Source of the DNA: Crocinitomicaceae bacterium
GTDB taxonomy: Bacteria; Bacteroidota; Bacteroidia; Flavobacteriales_D; Crocinitomicaceae
Length of the DNA stretch: 64,000 bases
Direction of reading: 5' to 3'
Assembly (NCBI GenBank): GCA_028689775.1
Contig: JAQVCM010000007.1
Location: 124,001-188,000 of the forward strand
Every line of letters starts with the position of its first letter. The first letter of the stretch is position 1. The notes beneath the pieces were generated by a model. That model was not told where the DNA came from. It saw only the letters and a list, made by a program, of their open reading frames with translations, and did not search any database. Position numbers and translations under genes: made by a program. Below are positions 8,536-16,620 of this stretch, in pieces.

Positions 8536-9261
8536 TTAGTTTCCGTTTTTTTCAGGTTTGAATTTGTATTTTTTCTTTGCTGCTGGATGTTTACTTTTCG
8601 AAAAGTCATTGTTGTCTCTTGGGTTACCACCTAAGTGATAAACAATTGAAAAGGAATGTTGTACGTAGTTGTATCCGTTGTCAAGAAATGGTTTTGAGTT
8701 GCTTAGTTTCACCAAGGATTGCACTTGAAGTCCCCAATTGTATGTAATCCATGAGTAAAATCCAATTCCCACGTTGGTGGTGGTTTTTACTGGGAAACCT
8801 TGTCTAAACGTGATACCAGGTCCAACAACCAAGTAAGGTTTGAAGTAATTTTGCATTTTTGCATTCAAGCTAGGAATACTAAATTGGCCGTGCAAATCCA
8901 TCATAAATAACAGGGAAGTTCTATTGGTAGCCGTTGCTCTCAAGGTGTCATTGACATACGTATATTTATTGGTGGTGTATCGGTATCGGTTGAGAGAAGT
9001 TACACCTTCAATGTTAAGGTATCTTTTGAAATCATAAATTAAATTTCCTCGAGATGGAATAGGTAAGATGGTATAATCGTGTTTTCCGTTGTAGACGCCA
9101 TCAAAATCACTTTCATAATTCACCAAGTTAATTCCTCCGCCAATTGCCCAAGGAATGGTTCTAAGTCGGTATGGAATATCCACATCTGTGTTGTGTTGTC
9201 CAAAGCCAAAGAAAGGCAAAGCAAGAAGTAACAAAATAGAGAGTTGTACGTTTTTCAACAT
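8536..9261 (-). CDS. Predicted outer-membrane beta-barrel protein, unknown role
   Basis: 241 residues with a cleavable signal peptide (hydrophobic LSILLLLALPFFGFG, likely cleavage near residue 21). Alternating aromatic/polar strands follow, such as YLVVGPGITFRQGF and FSIVYHLGG, as in small 8-10-strand Bacteroidota barrels. The tail is strongly basic (KSKHPAAKKKYKFKPEK), which is unusual for a barrel C-terminus and may lie in the periplasm. No family name can be given. It is read in the same direction as the wbp operon but is separated from its first gene by about 120 bp. Confidence 0.7.
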   Translation of the reverse strand: MLKNVQLSILLLLALPFFGFGQHNTDVDIPYRLRTIPWAIGGGINLVNYESDFDGVYNGKHDYTILPIPSRGNLIYDFKRYLNIEGVTSLNRYRYTTNKYTYVNDTLRATATNRTSLLFMMDLHGQFSIPSLNAKMQNYFKPYLVVGPGITFRQGFPVKTTTNVGIGFYSWITYNWGLQVQSLVKLSNSKPFLDNGYNYVQHSFSIVYHLGGNPRDNNDFSKSKHPAAKKKYKFKPEKNGN

Positions 9262-9670
9262 GGTGCTTGTTTACTGTTTTTTTTAATTCCTCAAAGATAG
9301 AGATTTATTTAATTTCAACACGCTTTTGACCAAAAGTCTTTCTAATAAGAACGGTTTTATAACTAGTTCTATCCTAGTTTTTGAGGATAAATGTTAAATG
9401 AAAAAGATTTCTCGATCGCACCAATCCAAGATTGGGACTCCATCGAAATGACCGTTGGGTTGGTTTGTGCTTGAGAAAGAAGAGGGCGAAAACTCTTCTT
9501 TCGCCCTCTTCTTTCTCAATATCCCCTCGCTACTGATGTCATTTCGAAGGAGTAAAGCGAGTGAGAAATCTTTTGTTTCTACACTATTCGTGGTAGAATC
9601 CTTTCACTTTTGATGATTTTAAAACACAATAGAACAAACTGTCACCCCGAACAATTTCGGAATGGAGTGA
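9262..9670. other. 409-bp intergenic region holding palindromic repeats
   Basis: No gene is visible here. The stretch contains a nested palindrome at 9402-9574 and a second short dyad at 9641-9672, both built around GTCATTYCGAA-like sequence; they are described as separate entries. The remaining bases are AT-rich spacer that must include the promoter of the barrel gene at its left. Confidence 0.6.
9402..9574. repeat. Nested inverted-repeat element
   Basis: The outer arms are 9402-9452 and 9538-9574. Both share AAAAGATTTCTC and CGAAATGAC in inverted orientation, with internal differences. Between them is a perfect 19-bp hairpin (9473-9491 pairing with 9499-9517, 7-nt loop) with a GAGAAAGAAGAGGGCGAAA stem. 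The outer sequence resembles dispersed intergenic repeats common in Bacteroidota. No coding sequence and no transposase lie inside it. Confidence 0.75.
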
Positions 9671-9672
9671 TC
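9641..9672. repeat. Short dyad GTCACCCCGAA...TTCGGAATGGAGTGA
   Basis: An imperfect inverted repeat with core CCGAA/TTCGG that reaches the stop codon of yqgE. It resembles the arms of the larger element just to its left. On the minus strand it sits directly after yqgE and could contribute to transcript ending, although no T-tract follows. Confidence 0.45.
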
Positions 9673-10249
9673 AATTGTCATTTGGATTCATCGGGAAATC
9701 GGTCATCATTTTGTATTTCTTTCCTAGTTTTTGCATGAAATACTTCCAGGTGTCTGGTTGGTGAATTTGCATGATTTCTTCTGCATCTTTGATGTCTGCA
9801 ACCACCCAAGCGTTTTGTTTGATTTCTTCTTCTAATTGTCCTGCTGACCATCCGGAATAGCCGAGGAAAAAGCGAATTTTATGATTTTGGATGTGTTCTG
9901 GCGTGATGAACTCATAAAGTTGTTTGAAATCGCCTCCGATGGAAATTCCGGAGGAAATAGGCGTGCTTAAATTGAGTTCATTTCCAAGGGTGTGAAGAAA
10001 AAATAGACTTTCTGTATCTACTGGTCCACCAGTGCTCAACGAGATGTTGATGGAAGGGAAAGATTGATTTAATTCGCTTAGATTGAGCTCGACCAAATTG
10101 TTTACGACAAACCCAAAGCTCCCTTCTTGAGAATGTTCACAGAGGTAAACGACGGATCTTTCGAAGAAATCATCTCCTTCAAAAGGGTCGGATATTAAAA
10201 TACGACCTTTTGAAGGTGACAAATTGTTTTGAAATGCGATATCAAGCAT
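9671..10249 (-). CDS. YqgE/AlgH family protein (UPF0301)
   Basis: 192 residues matching the UPF0301 family over its whole length. Visible are the N-terminal SKGRILISDPFEGDDFF, the HSQEGSFGFVVNN block, STGGPVDTESLFFLH and the FFLGYSGWSAGQLEEEI motif. The family is widespread, soluble and of unsettled function; AlgH in Pseudomonas was linked to alginate regulation, which should not be transferred here. It follows the M16 peptidase gene with a 17-bp gap and is probably cotranscribed with it. Confidence 0.93.
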   Translation of the reverse strand: MLDIAFQNNLSPSKGRILISDPFEGDDFFERSVVYLCEHSQEGSFGFVVNNLVELNLSELNQSFPSINISLSTGGPVDTESLFFLHTLGNELNLSTPISSGISIGGDFKQLYEFITPEHIQNHKIRFFLGYSGWSAGQLEEEIKQNAWVVADIKDAEEIMQIHQPDTWKYFMQKLGKKYKMMTDFPMNPNDN

Positions 10250-10266
10250 GTTTTGATCCTTTTAGC

Positions 10267-13152
10267 TTAGGGTTGTGTAATTTTATTCACCTTGATTGGA
10301 ATAACTTTTCCGTATTTCTTAAGGATTTTTGGGCTAAATTTCTTTTTGTTTCCAACGACAATCAATTGCATGTTTTTGCCTTTGATTTCTTGTTCGTAAA
10401 ATGCAAGAATGTCTTGGAACGATACATCTTTGTAGTAGGATAATAATTTGATGTTTGGATCTTCGGTATAACCCATTTCTTTCCAAGCATCTACTTTTTC
10501 AATCAGTTCTCTAAATCCTGGAGTACTTGTTTTGGCTTCAGAAATCAATGCTTCTCGAATTGCTTCTTCGCGTTCTGCTTTGAGTGGCATGTTGGTGATT
10601 AAGTCATTCATGACTTCCAAAGATTCTGGTGTTTTATCACCTTGACAACCTACATAAGCGAAAAATCCGTTGGGAATATTTTCTTTGCTTGCCAGTTGAT
10701 AGCGAGCACTTGTGGAGTAGGCTAACGATCTAAATTCTCTGATTTCTTGAAAAACCAAAGAGGACATGTCTCCACCAAAATAAAGATTAAAAGCTTCTAC
10801 ATTTCCAGCCATGTTTCGATTCATCGGATTTCCTTGCATCAAAAATAGCAACTGGGATTGAAGTGCTTTTTTCTGATTCACAAAATAGACTTTCGGCGAA
10901 TCGAATCCTGCTTTTGCATAATGGATTTTCTCTGTGGCAACGTTTTCTATCGGCTTCAATTCCAATTTGGAAACCAAGATTTCAGCAATTTTATCTGCAT
11001 CGATGGTTCCAATGTAATCGATTTTCATTCCGTAGTTTTGAGCATTTCTGAAGGAATTCATCAACGTTTCTGGAATTAATTTCTTGATTGCTTTAATTGG
11101 CATTTCCTGTAGAAAGCTAGAACGATATCCATAAACTGCATATGCTTGTGCGGCTTTCATCAAAACACTGGCTTCTTTATAGCTTAATTTACGCTCGGAT
11201 TCAATTTCTTGCGCCATCGTTTGAATTGCTTCTTTTGTTGGGTTGATGTTTTTTAAGAAATCTTGAATTAAAACCAAAGTAGCGTCGATGTTTTCATCCA
11301 TTCCTTCGATTTCAAGTACGAGCTCATTATCAGTACTGGTGAAAAAAGCAGAAGCTCCCAATTGGAATAATTTGTTTTTGAATTGCGTGACATCGTCTGT
11401 GTTTGTCCCTAATTTGTTCAAATATTGAGGCACATAAATTAAGAGTGAATCAGACTGTTTTCCTAATCCGTAGGAAATTCGCAAGTCGAAAATTTCGTTG
11501 AAAGGATTTGCAACTGTTCTTAAGTTTACATTTTTTGCCAATTCTTTGTTTTGAATGTCCTGATTGAAATCCACGAATTTTGTTTCTATTTCCAAAGTCT
11601 CCAATTGTCTCCAATCAGCAGTAAATTTAGATACTTTACCATCTGGTGGAATCACCGCTTCAAATTTCGGTTTTGCCAATTTATCTTTCTTCGGCGAACC
11701 CATGGAAGAATACATTTCCAAATGGTTTTCAGTAAAGTATTTATTAGCAGTTGCAACGATGTCAGCTTTGGTGAAATGTTTAATTTGTTTGTAATTGTTC
11801 AAATAATTGGGCCAAGACATGTTGGCAGTAAATGCATTCATCATCAACAAAGCACGATCTTCGTTTACTTCTAATTGCTTTTCAAAATCTTTTTGAAGGG
11901 ATGTTTTCGCACCTTGGAAAAATTCGTCAGAGAATTCTCCTTTTTTCAATTTTTCAATTTGTTGATTGACCAATTCATCCGCTTTTTCAAATGTTTGACC
12001 AATAATTTTAGGAATGATTAATACGATAGAAGCTCCATAATCGTTGTATTCCATCGGCATCATTCCAGCATACGCTAATTTTCCTTCGTTTGCTAAATTG
12101 TCGATCAATCCAGAACCTTCTGAATTAGAAAGCATGGAGTTTGCCAATTGCATTTTCATTTGATCTGGATGTCCAATTGATGGAGATCGATATCCTCTAA
12201 GCGCTGCTTTTACAGGAGTTGCTTTGAGGGTGATCGCTTCTTTTCCGTTAAAATCTACTTCATCGTATTTCGGAAATACCGGAATTTCACCTTGTCTCCA
12301 ATCAGCGAAGTAATATTCAATCAAGCGCATGGCTTCTTCGGTGTCAAAATCACCAGAAAGTGTTAAAACCATGTTGTTGGCAACGTAATACGTATTAAAA
12401 TAATCATACATTTTCTGCAAAGAAGGATTTTTCAAATGTTCTGTCAAGCCAATGATTGGTTGTTGTCCGTATGGATGGCTTTTCCAGAAATTTTTAGAAA
12501 ACTCTTCAAATACATAGTTAAAAGGAGAATCCATGCTGATGTTTTTCTCTTCATATACCGTTTCTAATTCGGACTGAAACAAACGAAAAACTGGTTCTTC
12601 AAAACGGTGGTCGTATATCTGTAACCATTGTTCTAATTTATTAGCAGGAAATTCATTGAAATAGGCTGTGAAATCAGTGGTAGTAAATGCATTCACTTTG
12701 GTGCCACCCATTTCACTCAACATGCGATCCATTTCATTTGGAATTGCAAATTCGCCCGCTTTGATTGCTGCTTCATTGATTTTTTGCTGAATGTCTGCTC
12801 GTTCTTTTATATCAGTCGTTTTACCCAAGACTTCGTATAAACGCTCAATTTCTTTCAAGTGCACTGCTTCCTTTTCATAATCCCAAGTTCCCATTTCTTT
12901 GGTTCCTTTGAAAAGCATGTGCTCCAAGTAATGCGCCATTCCAGTCGCTTCTTTCGGATCGTTTTTTCCACCGGCTTTCACAGCAATCGCACCAAATATC
13001 TGCGGTGTATTTCTGTTTTCAGAAAGCATGACAGTCAATCCGTTTTTCAAAACATATTCCTTCACCTTTAAAGGATCATTAAAAACGGGGTAATCAGTTT
13101 GTGCGATTCCAACAAAACTAAATGCCAAAAAAGCGAATACTACTATTTTCAT
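10267..13152 (-). CDS. M16 family zinc metallopeptidase, two-repeat form
   Basis: 961 residues with an N-terminal signal peptide (residues 1-17, ending FVGIAQ), so secreted to the periplasm or cell surface. The inverted zinc motif HxxEH is His74-Tyr-Leu-Glu77-His78 in MAHYLEHMLFKGT, with a downstream Glu in ETVYEEKN as the third ligand. The length and the second M16-like half (from about residue 540, including the FGGDMSSLVFQEIREF block) match the insulysin/pitrilysin-like double-repeat peptidases of Bacteroidota, in which the C-terminal half lacks the zinc site. Substrate unknown; peptide degradation is the usual role. Confidence 0.94.
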   Translation of the reverse strand: MKIVVFAFLAFSFVGIAQTDYPVFNDPLKVKEYVLKNGLTVMLSENRNTPQIFGAIAVKAGGKNDPKEATGMAHYLEHMLFKGTKEMGTWDYEKEAVHLKEIERLYEVLGKTTDIKERADIQQKINEAAIKAGEFAIPNEMDRMLSEMGGTKVNAFTTTDFTAYFNEFPANKLEQWLQIYDHRFEEPVFRLFQSELETVYEEKNISMDSPFNYVFEEFSKNFWKSHPYGQQPIIGLTEHLKNPSLQKMYDYFNTYYVANNMVLTLSGDFDTEEAMRLIEYYFADWRQGEIPVFPKYDEVDFNGKEAITLKATPVKAALRGYRSPSIGHPDQMKMQLANSMLSNSEGSGLIDNLANEGKLAYAGMMPMEYNDYGASIVLIIPKIIGQTFEKADELVNQQIEKLKKGEFSDEFFQGAKTSLQKDFEKQLEVNEDRALLMMNAFTANMSWPNYLNNYKQIKHFTKADIVATANKYFTENHLEMYSSMGSPKKDKLAKPKFEAVIPPDGKVSKFTADWRQLETLEIETKFVDFNQDIQNKELAKNVNLRTVANPFNEIFDLRISYGLGKQSDSLLIYVPQYLNKLGTNTDDVTQFKNKLFQLGASAFFTSTDNELVLEIEGMDENIDATLVLIQDFLKNINPTKEAIQTMAQEIESERKLSYKEASVLMKAAQAYAVYGYRSSFLQEMPIKAIKKLIPETLMNSFRNAQNYGMKIDYIGTIDADKIAEILVSKLELKPIENVATEKIHYAKAGFDSPKVYFVNQKKALQSQLLFLMQGNPMNRNMAGNVEAFNLYFGGDMSSLVFQEIREFRSLAYSTSARYQLASKENIPNGFFAYVGCQGDKTPESLEVMNDLITNMPLKAEREEAIREALISEAKTSTPGFRELIEKVDAWKEMGYTEDPNIKLLSYYKDVSFQDILAFYEQEIKGKNMQLIVVGNKKKFSPKILKKYGKVIPIKVNKITQP

Positions 13153-13463
13153 AAATCAAAATTGAATGGTAAAAATACAAAAAATGAGAACGGATGAAGT
13201 TTTTATTTGGAAAATGTGCGCTGAGTCTTGTTTAATCAATTTTAACTTAGGAAAAAATTGATTAAACCGATGCCGTATTATAAATTTTGTTAAATTCGCC
13301 TTTAAATAAAAAAACAAGATCACTTATTTAGTAAATAAGCCATACTAGTAGTCTGTCGCACCTGCGAAGCAAGCAACGCAGTTAAACTCAAATGACTATT
13401 AGATGGCGATTCACTTCCTGGCCGCTAAAGCGGTGCTATGAGCTTTAAAAAAATAGAAAACAT
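13153..13463. other. Divergent intergenic region with two perfect dyads
   Basis: A 311-bp gap between the leftward peptidase gene and the rightward lipoprotein gene. It contains a perfect 13-bp inverted repeat (13231-13243 with 13254-13266, TTTAATCAATTTT arms) and an 8-bp dyad around one base (13323-13330 with 13332-13339, CTTATTTA arms). Either could be an operator or a hairpin. No ORF is credible here. Confidence 0.55.
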
Positions 13464-13886
13464 ATGAAATTTGCAAACTTATTTTTAGTCGGAATCTCCC
13501 TGTTTTTAATGACTGCTTGCGGAGAAGCAAGCATTGAGAAAAAATGGAAATTAGAGGACATCACCATCGAAGAATTGTTGAAGACAGTTCCGCAGGAAAG
13601 TAAAGAAATGATGGTTAACGGCATTAAAGAAAGTGTGACGAAGACAAAAGGGAAATTGGTTTTAGATTTTCAGAAAGAAGGAAAAATAACAACTGAAAAT
13701 CCAAACATGGATGAAACGATTACGAAAGAATCGGGAACTTGGAAGTTATCTCAAGACAAAAAAATCGTTACGGTTACGATGGAAGGACAACCTCAAGATT
13801 TTACAATTCATGAATTGACAAAAGATAAATTAGTAATTGAGCCAGTTGGCGAAAAAATGAATTTAGTTTTCGTTCAGAAAAAATAG
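13464..13886 (+). CDS. Small lipoprotein, lipocalin-like, unknown role
   Basis: 140 residues with a type II signal peptide: hydrophobic LFLVGISLFLM, then lipobox MTAC with Cys at residue 19. The mature part has alternating beta segments ending in GTWKLSQDKKIVTV and KLVIEPVGEKMNLVFV. This pattern matches lipocalin-like/DUF4923-style lipoproteins of Bacteroidota, in which a baseline-versus-added-term strand pattern repeats. I do not recognise a specific family. It is a single-gene unit closed by a clear terminator. Confidence 0.75.
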   Translation: MKFANLFLVGISLFLMTACGEASIEKKWKLEDITIEELLKTVPQESKEMMVNGIKESVTKTKGKLVLDFQKEGKITTENPNMDETITKESGTWKLSQDKKIVTVTMEGQPQDFTIHELTKDKLVIEPVGEKMNLVFVQKK

Positions 13887-13906
13887 GACTTTTAAAGAGA
13901 TCTGCA

Positions 13907-13937
13907 GCCGACTTTGAATTCAAGGTCGGCTTTTTTT
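13907..13937 (+). terminator. Rho-independent terminator after the lipoprotein gene
   Basis: A 12-bp stem (GCCGACTTTGAA against TTCAAGGTCGGC, one G-U pair) directly followed by seven T. Confidence 0.9.
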
Positions 13938-13990
13938 ATGCCACCTTGTCACCTGTTTTTTCTCGGCACGTTGTTTGAAAAATAATTGGA

Positions 13991-14815
13991 ATGCAAAAAT
14001 CAACCCGTCCGCAGTTTGGATCCACTTTTGAAACGATCATGTATCCGTTTCTACTACTTGTTTTGATGTGGACGCTTCATTTATTGCAGCATCTGTCGCC
14101 CAAATACTTATACAACTGGGGTATTTTACCCAAAGATTGGGTAGGACTTCGGGGTGTTGTTTTTGCACCTTTGTTGCATGGAGCAGATAGTTTTGGACAC
14201 ATTTTAAACAACAGTTTGCCAATTGCTGTTTTACTGGGTGCAACCATTTATTTTTACCGCGAAGTAGCAGGAAAAGTATTCTTCTTCAGTTGGATTTCCT
14301 CTGGATTATTGGTTTGGCTTTTTGCTCAAAACACCGGTTCTTTTCACATCGGAATGAGCAGTGTGATTTATGCTTTGGCAGGATTTTTATTTGTCAGTGG
14401 AACCATTCGAAAACATAGTTCTTTGCAAGCGATTTCGTTGTTTGTCACCTTTGTTTATGGAAGCATGATTTGGGGCGTTTTCCCACTAGAAGAACGGGTT
14501 TCGTGGGAAGGACATTTAACAGGATTGTTGACTGGAATTGCCTTGGCTTTTATCTATCGGAAGAAAGGAATTCAACAACCGAAATACCAATATGAAATCG
14601 AACGAGAAATGGGAATTGAACCACCTGATTTAGAAGGAATGTGGCTTGAGAATATTCGCATTGCGGAAGAAAGAGCAGAAGCTCTTAGAAATCAAGAAAA
14701 TCAACCTCAAGTTCAGGTATTTGTATACGATTATGTCCCGAAAACTAAACCAGTTCAGGTCGATAATTCGCTACCAAACGTCCCGTATGACCTGAAACCT
14801 CCTTCCAATTTGTAG
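13991..14815 (+). CDS. Rhomboid family intramembrane serine protease
   Basis: 274 residues with about six transmembrane segments between residues 15 and 190. The catalytic serine is Ser123 in HIGMSSVIYAL (GxSx motif), and the catalytic His175 is in SWEGHLTGLLTG. The oxyanion HxxxN pair is His70/Asn74 in the second helix. Rhomboids cut transmembrane substrates within the inner membrane. A soluble tail of about 80 residues, rich in charged residues, follows the last helix. The 3' end overlaps the convergent sixA-like gene by 71 bp, so the last 23 codons are encoded opposite another gene. Confidence 0.92.
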   Translation: MQKSTRPQFGSTFETIMYPFLLLVLMWTLHLLQHLSPKYLYNWGILPKDWVGLRGVVFAPLLHGADSFGHILNNSLPIAVLLGATIYFYREVAGKVFFFSWISSGLLVWLFAQNTGSFHIGMSSVIYALAGFLFVSGTIRKHSSLQAISLFVTFVYGSMIWGVFPLEERVSWEGHLTGLLTGIALAFIYRKKGIQQPKYQYEIEREMGIEPPDLEGMWLENIRIAEERAEALRNQENQPQVQVFVYDYVPKTKPVQVDNSLPNVPYDLKPPSNL

Positions 14816-15221
14816 CATTGAATTCGATACTTACATATTGACACGGATTGAGATACATGTTTTCACCAGTTAAATAACTTACTAAATCACTGATTCCTTC
14901 GTTGTGTCCAATGATCAAAACAGGTCCATCATCTTCCAATTCATTGATGAAATTCATCAACTGCGTTGAACTCGCATGATACAGTTCTTTTTTGAATTGA
15001 ATGTTTCTAAATTCAAATTTAGACTGAACCAATGCCGCTGTTTGTCGGGTTCTGTTGCTTGAAGAACAGTAAACGGCAATCTTCCTAGAAAGCTGATCGT
15101 TTAAATAAATCCCCATCTTTACCGCACGTTTTTCACCTTCCGGAATTAAAATCCGATCAAAGTCGTGACCTGAAGAAATGATGCTTTCTGTATCGGCATG
15201 CCTTAGAATGTGTAGTTTCAT
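14745..15221 (-). CDS. Histidine phosphatase family protein, SixA-like
   Basis: 158 residues with the branch-1 histidine phosphatase signature. The nucleophile is His8 in ILRHADT (RHG-type motif), followed by the SSSNRTRQTA block near 53 and the second histidine His106 in LIIGHNEGISD. Size and motif spacing fit SixA, which removes phosphate from phosphohistidine proteins. Sugar-phosphate or other phosphatase activity is also possible in this superfamily. It ends inside the 3' end of the rhomboid gene on the other strand. Confidence 0.87.
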   Translation of the reverse strand: MKLHILRHADTESIISSGHDFDRILIPEGEKRAVKMGIYLNDQLSRKIAVYCSSSNRTRQTAALVQSKFEFRNIQFKKELYHASSTQLMNFINELEDDGPVLIIGHNEGISDLVSYLTGENMYLNPCQYVSIEFNATNWKEVSGHTGRLVANYRPELV

Positions 15222-15255
15222 TTTGTTTTTTCACAAAGGTGCAATTAAAAAAAGG

Positions 15256-15490
15256 TTCCTCCAGAAATGAAACTGAAAAAGTTTCTCTCCTGTTCGGAAT
15301 GACTTTTAGGTGTTGTGTTCAGCAAATTCTCAAAAGCATAGCTTTTGAGAATTTGATACCAAGCTGATCAACCTTGCTTTCTTCCAGAAACGAAACTAAA
15401 AAAAACAGCGAAAATCTTTTCAATTGGAATGCGGCTTTAGCCCATTCATTTGAAGAATTGATATCACAATCTGGCTTTAGCCGAATAGCT
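15256..15490. repeat. Dispersed repeat, copy 1
   Basis: Starts TTCCTCCAGAAATGAAACTG and ends CTGGCTTTAGCCGAATAGCT. It contains three dyads: GAAACT/AGTTTC; a perfect 15-bp hairpin at 15323-15337 with 15341-15355 (loop ATA); and GAATG(C)GGCT/AGCCCATTC. It is closely matched by the unit at 15537-15780. The first part (GTTCGGAATGAC) resembles the GTCATTYCGAA-type repeats near 9.5 kb. Confidence 0.85.
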
Positions 15491-15536
15491 ATGTGATTCA
15501 TTTGTAGCAAACAAATTCTCCCTCAAACCAAAAAGA

Positions 15537-15780
15537 TTCCTCCAGAATCGAAACTGAAAAAGTTTCTCTCCTGTTCGGAATGACTTTTAGGTGTTGTGTT
15601 CAGCAAAATCTCAAAAGCGAAATAGCTTTTGAGATTTTGACACCAAGCGAAACAATCTTTCTTTCTTGCTTTCTTCCAGAAATGAAACAAAAAAATAGCG
15701 AAAATCTTTTCAATTGGAATGTGGCTTTAGCCCATTCATTTGAAGATTTGATATCACCATCTGGCTTTAGCCGAATAGCT
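15537..15780. repeat. Dispersed repeat, copy 2
   Basis: Direct repeat of the unit at 15256-15490, offset by 281 bp. The central hairpin is at 15604-15618 with 15625-15639 (loop GAAATA). Relative to copy 1 the fourth base of the CAAATTCTC arm is changed and the paired base in the other arm is changed to match, so the 15-bp stem stays perfect. It also gained about 9 bp, partly in the loop. Confidence 0.85.
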
Positions 15781-15963
15781 ATAATTTTATTGCTGGTAAA
15801 TAGATGGATCTAATTGCCTTTTTAACTCTATTTCATTTTATCTAGATTTTCTTACCAACCCTTTTTTTTCTTCAAACGTTACTATTTTAGAAACGCAGTA
15901 GCGAGGTATCATTTATTTTGTAAATTGCAGGAAAACAATAAGATTAGAGCCATTGGGCATTGT

Positions 15964-16539
15964 ATGCATATCCATGTAGACATACTTAAAGACTGTGTTG
16001 ACAACGATCGTCGGGCACAGAAGCAACTTTATGAGTACTGCTTCAGGCAACTTATGCCCTTGTGTTTGAGGTATCATACAAATGAAGAAGATGCGCGTTC
16101 GTCGCTTAATATTGCTTTTCTGAAAATAGTGAAAGGATTGAAAGAGCTTGATTTAGATGGATTGAATTTCAATGCTTGGTCAAAGCGAGTAACAAATAAT
16201 ACCTTGATAGATGAATATCGAAAGCGGAAAAATCAGTCTGCGCATTATGTTTCTAAAGAAACCGATCGAGAATTGGATTTTTATGCGGAAGGAATTCATA
16301 ACGATGCAATTAGTGATTTTGGGTGTGATACCATTTTGCAAATGCTGAAAGAGATTCCAGCGTCTAGCGCACACGTTTTTAATTTGTACGTAATTGATGG
16401 ATACAATCACCGAGAAATTGGAGAATTGTTGGAAATGTCTGAAGGTACTTCGAAATGGCATTTATCAACTGCGAGGAAGTTATTGCGCGAAAAATTAGAA
16501 AAAATAGAATTAGAAATACCTCGAAAATTAGTGATGTAA
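15964..16539 (+). CDS. ECF-type RNA polymerase sigma factor
   Basis: About 191 residues. Region 2 spans roughly residues 8-90 (AQKQLYEYCFRQLMPLCLRY, then AFLKIVKGL and the NAWSKRVTNNTLIDEYRKRK block). Region 4 spans roughly 125-180 (IPASSAHVFNLYVIDGYNH, then EIGELLEMSEGTSKWHLSTARK with its helix-turn-helix). The compact form without regions 1 and 3 is that of ECF sigma factors. I chose ATG 15964; a TTG at 15925 in frame would add 13 residues outside the sigma-2 domain. The next gene, 81 bp downstream, encodes the likely membrane anti-sigma partner. Confidence 0.9.
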   Translation: MHIHVDILKDCVDNDRRAQKQLYEYCFRQLMPLCLRYHTNEEDARSSLNIAFLKIVKGLKELDLDGLNFNAWSKRVTNNTLIDEYRKRKNQSAHYVSKETDRELDFYAEGIHNDAISDFGCDTILQMLKEIPASSAHVFNLYVIDGYNHREIGELLEMSEGTSKWHLSTARKLLREKLEKIELEIPRKLVM

Positions 16540-16620
16540 AAGATACCTTAACCATCGTTTGATGAAAACAAGAACGGCTATAAAATGGCGAAACCAGAAT
16601 CCTTTTAAAAATAGAAACAG

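Larger units (their letters stand above)
15222..15963. other. 742-bp non-coding region with two repeat copies
   Basis: No gene is supported here. Short open frames exist only because the repeated sequence is free of stops. The region is dominated by two similar 235-244-bp units at 15256 and 15537, with a 46-bp spacer, followed by about 180 bp of spacer in which the promoter of the sigma-factor operon must lie. Confidence 0.7.

Noticed and set aside
15319-15510. 63-codon open frame on the minus strand inside repeat copy 1
   Set aside because: It lies entirely in the non-coding repeat. The matching unit at 15537 has an open frame on the other strand, and no protein features appear.
15580-15813. 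77-codon open frame on the plus strand inside repeat copy 2
   Set aside because: Sequence is repeat DNA; the equivalent part of copy 1 does not keep the frame.
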